From positions 1 through 34,332 of the forward strand of contig JALFLM010000190.1 in NCBI GenBank assembly GCA_022774705.1: DNA of 34,332 nt. The letters are read 5' to 3'. Numbering within the stretch: the stretch's first letter is position 1; every line of letters begins with the position of its first letter. Shown in pieces: positions 7,629 through 15,460 of this stretch. The notes under the pieces are model-generated. The model worked only from the letters and a program-made list of their open reading frames with translations, was not told the DNA's origin and did not search any database. The DNA comes from Lachnospiraceae bacterium (GTDB lineage Bacteria > Bacillota > Clostridia > Lachnospirales > Lachnospiraceae). The position numbers were made by a program, and so were the translations under genes.

Positions 7629-9038
7629 TTATGCCTGTTGTTTTCTTTTAGCGATTTCTGCGGAACATTCGGCGATTTTATCATCTGTCAGATGGTATCC
7701 GAAGGTAACGATTAACAGACCGATGATCAGGAAAACTGCGGGAATCAGAGTAAAGCCTGCAGCAATACCGTTCTTTACGCTCATGGAAGCTTCTTCCACA
7801 GCGATGGAAGCCGAGAAACCGGTGATACCCAGTACAGCAGAGATCAGAAGTCCGCGGGTTACGATAGCAACCTTAATAGGGATGTTGATGAAGCCCATTA
7901 CAGTACCGGTACAGTTAACGCCGGTCTTGTATTCGCTGTAGATTGCGCAGTTTGCAAGCATGGGAACAATCATAACTGTTACGAATGCGGTAAAGAAGCC
8001 GGCAACACTGGTAGCTACGATAACAATGGTAGGATTCCAGCGGAATACGAAAGCTACACCATACATAACAGCAAGAATCAGGAATGCCATCTGGTAAGTG
8101 GTCTTTGTGGAAAGCTTGTTGGCAACACGTTTACTTACGATGGAGCCCACTACTGCGGTGATGTTTGCGAACAGCAGGTAGCGTGATACGAAGCCTGCGT
8201 CCTGAGCGATGTAGGAACCATAGTAGACAGCGAATGCGGAGTAGCAGAAAGAGTTCATCATGTACAGCAGGTAGGAACCAAGTACGCCCAGCAGCTGAGG
8301 GTTGGAAGCAATCGCGGAGAGTAAGCCGACCTTTTTGGTATTTCCGGCTTTTTTAGCGGAAGCAGCTTCCCTTTCCATTCTTGCGACTTCTTCTGCACCG
8401 GTTTCCTCGTATCCTTTGAACATAACGAAGTGTGCAAAATAACCTGCAGCCATGACACAGCCGAATACGAATGCAGCAGCGGCATATCCGTTGCTTTCAC
8501 CCAGTTTTGCAGCCAGGAAGGTAACGACACCGGGGCCGATGTAGGAATAGGTACATCTTGCGATGTAAGTCCACAGACCACGAACGGAAGACAATGCATT
8601 TCTCTGTTCTGCATCTGCAGCAGCTACATTGATAATGGACATATTGGCTACATAAGGGAAGTTCCAGATAATGTGGCTGGAGATCGTACCAATAATAATG
8701 ATAATTGCGGCGAACATTCCATTGCCGAAAGCTTTGAACTGGAACAGGTACAGGAAAGGTACCATCCAGGGAAGCACTGCCAGAATGGAGCGGTAGCGTC
8801 CCCATTTCAGAGGCTTCATCTTATTCAGGATAATGCCGTATACCCATGACAGAGCTGCGTCTACCATACTGCCGATGGTTGTGATCATGGTTACCAGTGC
8901 CAGCGGGAATGCAGCAACATTGGTCAGGAAGTAGCTGAAATAATAGGTTTCGATGTTGGACATGAAGTTAAATCCCAGGTCACCAATACCGAAGAAATAT
9001 TTTTGCCCCCAATTTAATTCTTTCTTTTCTTTACTCAT
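7629..9038 (-). CDS. MFS transporter of the GPH (glycoside-pentoside-hexuronide:cation) type
   Basis: A 469-residue protein with about 12 hydrophobic helices. The N-terminal FFGIGDLGFNFMSN, the GSMVDAALSWVYGIILNKM block (family D-x3-DP/W-x3-G loop) and the following KWGRYRS fit the GPH symporter branch of MFS better than drug exporters. A cytoplasmic loop near residues 215-240 is rich in Glu/Lys/Ala. These carriers use Na+ or H+ to import sugars, glycosides or related small molecules. It is the middle gene of an operon with two URO-D-family enzymes, so its substrate is probably the compound those enzymes process, or a glycoside of it. AAGGG lies about 7 nt upstream of the ATG. Hairpins occupy both gaps to its neighbours. 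Confidence 0.85.
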   Translation of the reverse strand: MSKEKKELNWGQKYFFGIGDLGFNFMSNIETYYFSYFLTNVAAFPLALVTMITTIGSMVDAALSWVYGIILNKMKPLKWGRYRSILAVLPWMVPFLYLFQFKAFGNGMFAAIIIIIGTISSHIIWNFPYVANMSIINVAAADAEQRNALSSVRGLWTYIARCTYSYIGPGVVTFLAAKLGESNGYAAAAFVFGCVMAAGYFAHFVMFKGYEETGAEEVARMEREAASAKKAGNTKKVGLLSAIASNPQLLGVLGSYLLYMMNSFCYSAFAVYYGSYIAQDAGFVSRYLLFANITAVVGSIVSKRVANKLSTKTTYQMAFLILAVMYGVAFVFRWNPTIVIVATSVAGFFTAFVTVMIVPMLANCAIYSEYKTGVNCTGTVMGFINIPIKVAIVTRGLLISAVLGITGFSASIAVEEASMSVKNGIAAGFTLIPAVFLIIGLLIVTFGYHLTDDKIAECSAEIAKRKQQA

Positions 9039-9053
9039 ATATTTACCCTTATC

Positions 9054-9094
9054 ACTGCCGGAATACGTTTTTCCCGTTACGGTATTCCGGCAGT
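9054..9094 (-). other. Intercistronic 13-bp hairpin between URO-D paralog A and the transporter
   Basis: ACTGCCGGAATAC (9054-9066) and GTATTCCGGCAGT (9082-9094) are perfect complements with a 15-nt loop. No U-tract follows on the minus strand, so it is more likely an mRNA stability or processing element than a terminator. Confidence 0.6.
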
Positions 9095-9113
9095 CCCCTT
9101 CTCTTTTTGTGTA

Positions 9114-10103
9114 TTAGAACATGATTTTGCTCATGTTGTCGATTTCTTCTGTTAATGCTTCGTACACGCCGGGGAATGTACTCATGGGCAGACCCTGTGA
9201 AGCGTTGGGAATAAAGTACAGCTTACCGCATTCACGGCATGCACGTTCCACTTCCTTTTTAACGACATCCTGTGTCCAGCCTTCATAGTCAACGGATGCG
9301 CTGTCAATACCGCCCATAAAGGAGATCTGTCCGCCGTACTTTTTGATCAGTTCAGGGATATTGTTGGAGGTCATAACGCCCTGCCAGATATCAATGCCCA
9401 TATCGATCATGTAAGGAACGAGAGTGGCAGCGTAGGAGTCGGAATGATGGATGATCAGTTCTACACCGTGTTCTTTGTAGTATCCGTATACTTTCTTATA
9501 TGCGGGAAGGAAGAACTCCTCAAACATATCGGGAGAAATGAATGTGGAAGTCTGGCTGCCCCAGTCATCGTGATGGAAGATTGCGTCCGGTTTTACATAT
9601 TTGCAGAGCTCTGCCGCATATGCCAGTTCCCATTCGGTAATGTAATCGATCAGCTCCTGCAGATATTCAGGTTCTTCATAGAATGCGATCAGGCAGTTCT
9701 GGATTTCCATCAGATAATGGCACTGCTCAAAGATACCGGGTGCGATAAATGCGGTTGCAAACTGTTCCTTCCGGTCAACTGCTTCAGCCTTTTCAATGTA
9801 GGGTCTCCATGCCTCTTCGGGATATACTACATTGGGAGCTTTTACGTATTCTCTCCATCTTGTGATGTCCTTACATACGATGCTTGCTTCGTCGTGTACC
9901 GGGAAAGCTCCGGGAAGTTCTGCAGGCCATGATTTTTTAACGCCCCATGCGTTTACAACGTTTAATTCCCCGCGTTTGGGACTGGGATTATGTTCGCCGA
10001 AAGGACTTCCGATCAGCATATTGAAAGCTTCATACTGGTTTACAAATCTGTCAGGGTTTCCGCCTTTGATTGTTTCAATTAAATTCTGTCTTTTTGTTAA
10101 CAT
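9114..10103 (-). CDS. Uroporphyrinogen decarboxylase / MtaA-family protein, paralog A
   Basis: First gene of the operon, 329 residues, the same length as paralog B. Shared blocks are FHHDDWGS (176-183), HHSDS (219-223), GIDIWQG (236-242) and FMGGIDS (262-268). Paralog A has Ser/Met at the positions where paralog B has Cys218 and Cys258, so its metal site, if it has one, must use other ligands. Two diverged copies in one operon suggest either a heteromeric enzyme or two successive steps, for instance methyl transfer from the substrate to a corrinoid and from the corrinoid onward. That reading is inference, because the corrinoid protein is not in the window. GAGAGGA lies 7 nt upstream of the ATG. 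Expression is probably controlled by the divergent PucR-type regulator. Confidence 0.85.
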   Translation of the reverse strand: MLTKRQNLIETIKGGNPDRFVNQYEAFNMLIGSPFGEHNPSPKRGELNVVNAWGVKKSWPAELPGAFPVHDEASIVCKDITRWREYVKAPNVVYPEEAWRPYIEKAEAVDRKEQFATAFIAPGIFEQCHYLMEIQNCLIAFYEEPEYLQELIDYITEWELAYAAELCKYVKPDAIFHHDDWGSQTSTFISPDMFEEFFLPAYKKVYGYYKEHGVELIIHHSDSYAATLVPYMIDMGIDIWQGVMTSNNIPELIKKYGGQISFMGGIDSASVDYEGWTQDVVKKEVERACRECGKLYFIPNASQGLPMSTFPGVYEALTEEIDNMSKIMF

Positions 10104-10225
10104 ATCTTTTTCCTCTCTGTCGTGAAAATACGGCTCAGCTCAGAGCCTGCTTTTTGATGTGTTTCGTACGATTTCCGATATCGGAACGGCTTTTCCGGAT
10201 ATGCCGCTGTATTACTGATACTGCT

Positions 10226-10254
10226 ATTATAATGATAAAAAATAATTGATACCA
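10226..10254 (-). promoter_or_regulatory. Probable activator-dependent promoter of the URO-D operon
   Basis: On the minus strand TATAAT (10226-10231) has only a poor -35 (TGGTAT, 10249-10254) 17 nt upstream. A good -10 with a weak -35, next to a candidate operator at 10265-10273, fits activation by the divergent regulator. The leader would be about 115 nt. Confidence 0.45.
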
Positions 10255-10264
10255 TATTCAACGA

Positions 10265-10380
10265 GCACAATCCTCTGCTTCGGGAAAAATGGAAGTTTTG
10301 TGCAGAAAAATATTTATTTTTATTTAATTTTAGTGTAAAATACAGATATCATAGCTGTACTATGCGAACATGGATTGTGC
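10265..10380. promoter_or_regulatory. Inverted pair of 9-bp sites in the divergent control region
   Basis: GCACAATCC (10265-10273) is repeated in inverted orientation as GGATTGTGC (10372-10380). One copy lies just upstream of the operon's -35; the other lies about 37 nt before the regulator's ATG, near its likely transcription start (TACTAT at 10358-10363). This layout suits one protein that activates the operon and represses itself, possibly with DNA looping. The rest of the gap 10104-10416 is AT-rich with no further clear signal. Confidence 0.4.
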
Positions 10381-10416
10381 ACTATTTAACAAAAGCTGAA
10401 ATGATTGGAGAATACA

Positions 10417-11889
10417 ATGAAATTAAGTATGTGGATGATCGTAAACCGGATTTCGGAGCTGGATCCGGAGATTCATATTACTGACAATGATCCTGCAATT
10501 CTTAACAGTGCCAGAAATGTTTATGCGACAAACTGTGTACATGTATATCAGGAAGGTGAATGTGTGGTCTGCAAGGGTGAGGAGAATTATATCAAACTGC
10601 GCGATATTACCGTGGCGCAGGCTTTTGAGATCATACAGGGGGTTTTTGATTATTATGAAGACTGGATGGACGGTATTATACAGGGTGTCCGGGACAGAAA
10701 CTATCAGAAGGTAATCGATATGGCGTGGCAGATTTTCCGCAATCCCATGGTGCTGCTTGATTCCAACAGAAAGGTTCTGGGAATTACCCGCCGGTATGAA
10801 CCCGGTTCCATTGATGCGGAATGGGACTATCTGCTCCGGTACGGATATTCTTCGCTGAATGCGGTAAAGACCCTGAAAGGCTCAGATATATATGTGGATT
10901 TCCAGAAACATGGGCTGAAGGATTACAGAATTGAAGGTGATTCAGTTATTGGTTACGCAGGTCTCAGCTACAGTCTGTATTCGGGAGATGTTTTGTGCGG
11001 ACGTATCAACGTTCTGAAGAAAGACAGGGAACTGAACCCCGGAGACCGGCAGCTTCTGGTAAAGCTGGCTCGGTTCCTGGAGATGAATCTGGGAAGTGTG
11101 ATGTTTTCCAGCACATCAGGTGCCTCCAATGCTCTTTTCAACTTGCTTACAGGAAAGCCTTATGCCCAGCAGCAGCTGGATATTCAGCTGGGTTATCAGC
11201 AGTGGAACCGAAAAGATACCTATCATCTTGCGCTGGTTAAGATATACGGTGATATGGAGAAGAATGTTCTAAGTGAGGAGCTGGATGGACTGTGCGGACT
11301 GATTGCCGGAAATATTCCCGATGCGGTTGTACAGAAAAGGACACCCTGCGTCATGATACTGACCAACCGGGATCTGATGTCGGATGCGGCTATCGGTTAT
11401 TTCCTGCGCACTCTGATGGAAAAAAATCCTGTTCATATCGGTTTCAGCCTTCCCTGCAGCGGTATCGAACAGGCAGGTATTCTGTATTCTCAGGCAGATT
11501 CGGCAATCTATTACGGTTCCATGAATCCATCCGCCGGAATTTTTCACTGTTTTTTTGATTATGCAATAGATTACATCATTGATTCTGCTTCCCTTGAAGA
11601 CAGCGTATCGGCCTGTATGCCGGCTGTAGTTGATATGTGGGAGATGTATCAGAACAGTCAGGATGAGATGTTCTGCACCTTAAAATGTTATCTGGAAAAT
11701 AACTGCTCCGTATCGAGAACCTCAGCAGAACTTTACACACACCGTAATACAATTCTTTACCGGCTGAAGAAGATCCGTGAATTCCTCCAGTGCGATCTGG
11801 AAGACCCCTATTGCCGGGATTACTGCCGGATCTCCATACGAACTCTGGAACTGTATGCGAAAAAGAAGAAAAACAGGTCTCTTCAGTAA
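10417..11889 (+). CDS. PucR/CdaR-family transcriptional regulator
   Basis: A 490-residue regulator. The C-terminal 70 residues carry the PucR-type helix-turn-helix: LKCYLENNCSVSRTSAELYTHRNTILYRLKKIREFL, then the family ending DPYCRDYCRISIRTLELY. The central part (about 220-400) resembles the divergent nucleotide-cyclase/GGDEF-like domain of CdaR regulators, and the N-terminal half would bind the signal. PucR proteins usually activate catabolic operons for compounds such as purines or sugar acids. It is transcribed away from the URO-D/GPH operon across a 313-nt gap, so that operon is the obvious target. The ATG at 10417 is chosen because GGAG lies 6 nt upstream; a TTG at 10405 is in frame but overlaps that site. 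A terminator follows at 11925. Confidence 0.85.
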   Translation: MKLSMWMIVNRISELDPEIHITDNDPAILNSARNVYATNCVHVYQEGECVVCKGEENYIKLRDITVAQAFEIIQGVFDYYEDWMDGIIQGVRDRNYQKVIDMAWQIFRNPMVLLDSNRKVLGITRRYEPGSIDAEWDYLLRYGYSSLNAVKTLKGSDIYVDFQKHGLKDYRIEGDSVIGYAGLSYSLYSGDVLCGRINVLKKDRELNPGDRQLLVKLARFLEMNLGSVMFSSTSGASNALFNLLTGKPYAQQQLDIQLGYQQWNRKDTYHLALVKIYGDMEKNVLSEELDGLCGLIAGNIPDAVVQKRTPCVMILTNRDLMSDAAIGYFLRTLMEKNPVHIGFSLPCSGIEQAGILYSQADSAIYYGSMNPSAGIFHCFFDYAIDYIIDSASLEDSVSACMPAVVDMWEMYQNSQDEMFCTLKCYLENNCSVSRTSAELYTHRNTILYRLKKIREFLQCDLEDPYCRDYCRISIRTLELYAKKKKNRSLQ

Positions 11890-11924
11890 ATTCAGCAAAC
11901 GGTTTTTATACAGTGAAATATAAG

Positions 11925-11964
11925 ACCGCCTGCCCGGTATACACAGCGTTTCCGGGCAGGCGGT
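11925..11964. terminator. Bidirectional hairpin terminator between pucR-type gene and ktrA
   Basis: A 13-bp GC-rich stem (11925-11937 with 11952-11964) with a 14-nt loop lies between two convergent genes. The flanking T-tracts are short on both strands. Confidence 0.7.
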
Positions 11965-11979
11965 TCTGCTTTAATCTGC

Positions 11980-12627
11980 TTAAATACGAAAACATTTTTG
12001 AATATCTTTGTTTTTACCCAGCACCAGCAGTGCTTCATCAGAGGTAAAACGGGTGTCGGGAGTGATGGTCAGATCCAGCTTTCCGTTTCTTTTGATTGCT
12101 ATAATGTTGATATTGTATTTCTGGCGAATATTGATTTCTCCGACTGTTTTTCCAAGCCATGAAGAAGGAACATCAATTTCAAACATGGCATAGTCGTCAT
12201 CCAGCTCCATATAATCAAAAATATGATCGGAGCTGTACCGGATGGCCGTCCAGTTTGCCAGCTGTTTTTCGGGATATACAATCTCATCCGCGCCGTTGCG
12301 GAGGAGGAATTTGGCCTGAACATCTCTGGCTGCTCTCGATACAACCAGTCTGGCCCCCAGCTCTTTTAATAAAGAAGTAGTTTCCAATGATCCCTGAAAA
12401 TCATTGCCGATGGCAACGATACATACATCGTAATTGCCTACGCCCAGGGATTTAAGAAAAGCTTCATTCATGCTGTCCCCGATCTGGGCGTTGGTAACAT
12501 AGGGGAGGACTTCCTGTACCCGGTCCTCACATTTATCGATTGCCATGATCTCGTGACCCAGTTCATGCAGTTTCATGGCAACGTGCTTGCCGAATCTTCC
12601 CAGGCCGATAAGTAAGATTGATTTCAT
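11980..12627 (-). CDS. ktrA: KtrA/TrkA-type potassium channel regulatory subunit (RCK)
   Basis: A 215-residue cytosolic gating subunit. Residues 1-120 form an RCK_N Rossmann domain with GLGRFG (8-13), the acidic end of the second strand at IDKCED, and GDSMNEAFLKSLGV. Residues about 135-215 form an RCK_C domain, the type that in Firmicutes often binds c-di-AMP. KtrA rings bind ATP/ADP and open or close the membrane partner KtrB. The length fits KtrA (about 220) rather than the double-length TrkA of E. coli. It lies 60 nt downstream of ktrB on the same strand, with AAAGGA 10 nt before the ATG, so the two form an operon. c-di-AMP control is known for the family but not shown here. Confidence 0.93.
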   Translation of the reverse strand: MKSILLIGLGRFGKHVAMKLHELGHEIMAIDKCEDRVQEVLPYVTNAQIGDSMNEAFLKSLGVGNYDVCIVAIGNDFQGSLETTSLLKELGARLVVSRAARDVQAKFLLRNGADEIVYPEKQLANWTAIRYSSDHIFDYMELDDDYAMFEIDVPSSWLGKTVGEINIRQKYNINIIAIKRNGKLDLTITPDTRFTSDEALLVLGKNKDIQKCFRI

Positions 12628-12687
12628 TTCAATCCCGTCCTTTCTTCAAAAATGATTATCTCATTGGAGTATTTCGAAGGAATCAGA

Positions 12688-14058
12688 TTATCCCACAGTA
12701 ATTTTTTCTTTCGGAAGCCTGGAAATATTGCCCTGTGCGCCCGAAAATGCGGCGTATACCAGTGTCAGGCATCCGACTCTTCCCAGAAACATCAGAATGA
12801 TCAGTATGATTCTCGAAAGGGTTCCAAGCGCAGGCGTCAGTCCCAGTGTGAGCCCTACCGTGCCGATGGCCGAAGCCGTCTCAAACAGACAGGTGACAAT
12901 CGGCAGCCCCTCCATATAGCTGATGATGATGCCGCCTGTCAGGAAACAGGCCAGATACATCAGAAGGATTGCACCGGCGTATTTGACCGTATCATTTTCC
13001 AGTCTTCTGCCGAAGCATTCCTGATCTTCCTTCCGCTTGAAAACGGAAAACAGATTCAGAAACAGAACTGCAACAGTGGTGGTCTTCATACCACCGGCGG
13101 TGGAACTGGGAGAACCACCGATCAGCATCAGAATGATCATGATCGTTTTGCCTGCTTCGCTGAACAGTGACAGATCAACTGTATTGAAACCGGCTGTTCT
13201 GGGAGTAACCGCCTGAAACAGCGCAGCCCAGAATTTTTCTCCCATGGACATGCCGTCCCATGCCGAAGTACTGAATTCACCGAAGAAAAAAATCAGAAAA
13301 GGAAACAGGATCAGAACCAGTGCCATGGTCAGAATCACCTTGCTCTGCATCCGGTATCTCCGGATGTGGAGTCCCTTGTGCCGTACATCGTCCCAGGTAA
13401 GAAAACCGATACCACCGATAATGATCAGACTCATGATAATCAGATTGACATAGCCGCTGCCGGAGTATGAGGTCAGCGAAGAAAACCGTTCCCTGTGGCC
13501 CATCAGATCAAATCCTGCGTTGCAGAATGCGGAAATGGAATGAAACAGAGAGTACCATATCCCCTTCGGAATACCAAAATCCCTGCAGAAAGCGGGAAGC
13601 AGAAGAATGGCGCCTGTCATCTCAATGAGAATGGTGGATTTTATGATGAATCCGGTCAGGCGGATGATACCGCCCACACTGGGAGCGGAAATGGCATCCT
13701 GCATGGTACTTCGCTGCATTAATCCGATCTTCTTTCCTGAAATGATGGCAATGGCAACAGCAATCGTTACAACGCCCATACCGCCGATCTGGATCAGAAG
13801 AAGGATAATACCCTGGCCGAATACCGACCAGTGAGTTGCCGTATCATATACTACGAGACCTGTAACGCAGGTAGCTGAAGTTGCCGTAAACAATGAACTT
13901 AGAAAAGAAGTAAATTCTCCGTTTCTTGATGAAAAAGGCATCATCAGCAGGAAGGCCCCGATCAGTATGACAATCAGAAAACCGGCAATAATGATCTGAA
14001 AAGAGGACAGATGTTTTTGCCTGGGCAGTATATTTTTTATATATTTTACATATTTCAT
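12688..14058 (-). CDS. ktrB: KtrB/TrkH-family potassium uptake membrane protein
   Basis: A 456-residue membrane protein with the four pore-loop repeats of the SKT superfamily. The selectivity-filter segments are visible in order as TSATCVTGLVV, HSISAFCNAGFDL, AVTPRTAGFNTVD and ASAIGTVGLTLG, each with the conserved Gly. It takes up K+ together with the ring subunit encoded by the next gene, as Na+-coupled KtrAB does; the cation coupling cannot be read from the sequence. The N-terminus (MKYVKYIKNILPRQKHLSSFQ) is basic and cytoplasmic. The ATG at 14058 has only a weak GGA upstream, and no better start is seen. The gene is preceded by a leader of about 140 nt with several hairpins and by an OmpR-type direct repeat at the promoter. 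Confidence 0.93.
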   Translation of the reverse strand: MKYVKYIKNILPRQKHLSSFQIIIAGFLIVILIGAFLLMMPFSSRNGEFTSFLSSLFTATSATCVTGLVVYDTATHWSVFGQGIILLLIQIGGMGVVTIAVAIAIISGKKIGLMQRSTMQDAISAPSVGGIIRLTGFIIKSTILIEMTGAILLLPAFCRDFGIPKGIWYSLFHSISAFCNAGFDLMGHRERFSSLTSYSGSGYVNLIIMSLIIIGGIGFLTWDDVRHKGLHIRRYRMQSKVILTMALVLILFPFLIFFFGEFSTSAWDGMSMGEKFWAALFQAVTPRTAGFNTVDLSLFSEAGKTIMIILMLIGGSPSSTAGGMKTTTVAVLFLNLFSVFKRKEDQECFGRRLENDTVKYAGAILLMYLACFLTGGIIISYMEGLPIVTCLFETASAIGTVGLTLGLTPALGTLSRIILIILMFLGRVGCLTLVYAAFSGAQGNISRLPKEKITVG

Positions 14059-14103
14059 AGCGGTGTCCGTTATCTTTATATTATCTTATTATCCTGATGT
14101 TGA

Positions 14104-14146
14104 GGGCAAAAAGACGTGCCCCCATGATACAAACGGATTTCTCCGT
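14104..14146 (-). promoter_or_regulatory. Structured 5' leader of ktrBA (hairpins)
   Basis: The minus-strand leader has a small hairpin ACGGA-GAAA-TCCGT with a GNRA tetraloop (14133-14146) and a GGGCA/TTGCCC-type hairpin (14104-14123). An imperfect GC-rich hairpin lies upstream of these (about 14163-14196). I do not recognise a c-di-AMP (ydaO) riboswitch core. The leader could be a different regulatory RNA; the function is unknown. Confidence 0.4.
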
Positions 14147-14207
14147 GTTTTTATGTTCCATGTTGCGCAGCAGCAGCCCAAAGCCGCATGCTCGCCCAAT
14201 TATGTTA

Positions 14208-14249
14208 AATATAAAAATATCATACATGGCATTAAGATGGTATTAAGAT
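14208..14249 (-). promoter_or_regulatory. ktrBA promoter with an 11-bp-spaced direct repeat
   Basis: The 8-bp repeat ATTAAGAT occurs at 14231-14238 and again at 14242-14249, exactly 11 bp apart, the usual spacing for OmpR/PhoB-family response regulators. On the minus strand the inner copy supplies CTTAAT as -35, followed by a 17-nt spacer and TATATT (14208-14213). A response-regulator-controlled ktrBA promoter is a reasonable inference. Confidence 0.45.
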
Positions 14250-14270
14250 TCCGTAAAAACAGGCCTCTGC

Positions 14271-14299
14271 TTGAAGGGCCGGAAAGCCGGTGATATAAT
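14271..14299 (+). promoter_or_regulatory. Upstream cysK promoter
   Basis: TTGAAG (14271-14276), 17-nt spacer, TATAAT (14294-14299). It would give a leader of about 120 nt. The spacer contains a small CCGG inverted repeat. Confidence 0.5.
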
Positions 14300-14346
14300 A
14301 GTTTGTGTCTTTTAACGAAAAAATATGACCGGATAAAAAAATACAC

Positions 14347-14375
14347 TTGACAAATAGGAATAATAGGTATATGAT
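14347..14375 (+). promoter_or_regulatory. Proximal cysK promoter
   Basis: TTGACA (14347-14352), 17-nt spacer, TATGAT (14370-14375). The start near 14382 leaves about 47 nt to the ATG. The -10 box lies inside a palindrome (14364-14382). Confidence 0.75.
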
Positions 14376-14382
14376 ATCCCTA
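14364..14382. promoter_or_regulatory. Candidate operator over the cysK -10 box
   Basis: TAGGTATA (14364-14371), TGA centre, TATCCCTA (14375-14382): 8-bp arms with one mismatch. It covers the -10 box, a repressing position. An Rrf2-family gene lies directly downstream of cysK, which makes that protein the likely binder. The pairing is inference. Confidence 0.45.
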
Positions 14383-14428
14383 ACAACAAAACATATTAAA
14401 CAAGTATGAATTATAGGAGAAAAAAGAC

Positions 14429-15361
14429 ATGGCAAATATTTATAAGGGAACATTAGGATTGATCGGCAATACCCCTTTGGTGGAAGTAACTAATATTGAA
14501 AAGGAACTTGGTCTGGAAGCAGCTGTACTGACAAAGCTGGAGTATTTTAACCCGGCAGGAAGTGTAAAGGATCGTATCGCAAAAGCGATGATCGAGGATG
14601 CGGAAGCAAAAGGCATTTTAAAAGAAGGCTCCGTAATCATTGAGCCCACCTCCGGCAATACCGGTATTGGTCTGGCTTCCATTGCGGCAGCAAAAGGATA
14701 CCGCATTATCCTGACCATGCCCGAGACCATGAGCATTGAGAGAAGAAACATTCTGAAAGCTTATGGCGCAGAACTGGTGCTGACAGAAGGTGCTAAAGGC
14801 ATGAAGGGTGCAATCGCAAAGGCTGAAGAACTGGCAAAGGAGATTCCGGGCAGCTTTATTCCCGGACAGTTTGTGAATCCTGCCAACCCTGCAATTCACA
14901 GAGCAACCACAGGTCCCGAAATCTGGAAAGACACCGACGGAAAGGTTGATATTTTCATTGCAGGCGTAGGCACAGGCGGAACCTTAACCGGTGTAGGCGA
15001 GTATCTGAAATCACAGAATCCCGATGTTAAGATTGTTGCCGTAGAGCCTGCAGGTTCACCGGTGCTTTCCGAAGGCAAAGGCGGTTCTCATAAGATTCAG
15101 GGCATCGGCGCCGGATTCGTACCGGAAGTCCTGAACACAAAGATTTACGATGAGATCATCAAGATCGAGAATGACGATGCATTTGCAGCTGCCAAACTGC
15201 TGGCCAAAAAAGAAGGCGTACTCGTAGGTATCTCATCAGGTGCTGCTTTACATGCTGCAATCCAGCTGGCAAAACGCCCGGAGAACAGAGGAAAGACCAT
15301 CGTGGCACTTCTTCCTGACACAGGTGACAGATACTACTCAACACCTCTGTTTACGGATTAA
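14429..15361 (+). CDS. cysK: Cysteine synthase (O-acetylserine sulfhydrylase)
   Basis: A 310-residue PLP enzyme that makes L-cysteine from O-acetylserine and sulfide in the cytosol. The PLP lysine is Lys47 in NPAGSVKDR. The substrate loop is TSGNTG (74-79), the phosphate-binding loop is GVGTGGT (179-185), and GISSGA (268-273 region) holds the Ser near the pyridine nitrogen. Length and motifs match CysK closely; the C-terminus ([13 protein letters not shown]) is typical. AGGAG lies 9 nt upstream of the ATG. It has two possible promoters and a candidate operator overlapping the nearer -10 box. The following Rrf2 gene, 99 nt downstream with no terminator between, is probably in the same transcript and may control it in response to cysteine supply. 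Confidence 0.96.
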   Translation: MANIYKGTLGLIGNTPLVEVTNIEKELGLEAAVLTKLEYFNPAGSVKDRIAKAMIEDAEAKGILKEGSVIIEPTSGNTGIGLASIAAAKGYRIILTMPETMSIERRNILKAYGAELVLTEGAKGMKGAIAKAEELAKEIPGSFIPGQFVNPANPAIHRATTGPEIWKDTDGKVDIFIAGVGTGGTLTGVGEYLKSQNPDVKIVAVEPAGSPVLSEGKGGSHKIQGIGAGFVPEVLNTKIYDEIIKIENDDAFAAAKLLAKKEGVLVGISSGAALHAAIQLAKRPENRGKTIVALLPDTGDRYYSTPLFTD

Positions 15362-15460
15362 TCATTTACGGGCAGCTGTTTGGCAGAACATCAGGAATTG
15401 CTGATAAACTATTTGATGAACCTGCTGCATTAACGGAATTTAACAGGGTTTAAGGATTTT

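Noticed and set aside
6558-10103. The two URO-D genes as heme-pathway hemE
   Set aside because: The N-terminal arginine motif of true HemE is missing, no other heme gene is nearby, and the operon contains a GPH transporter and a catabolic-type regulator.
14059-14207. c-di-AMP (ydaO-type) riboswitch ahead of ktrB
   Set aside because: Expected from Firmicutes biology, but I could not find the conserved core, only generic hairpins.
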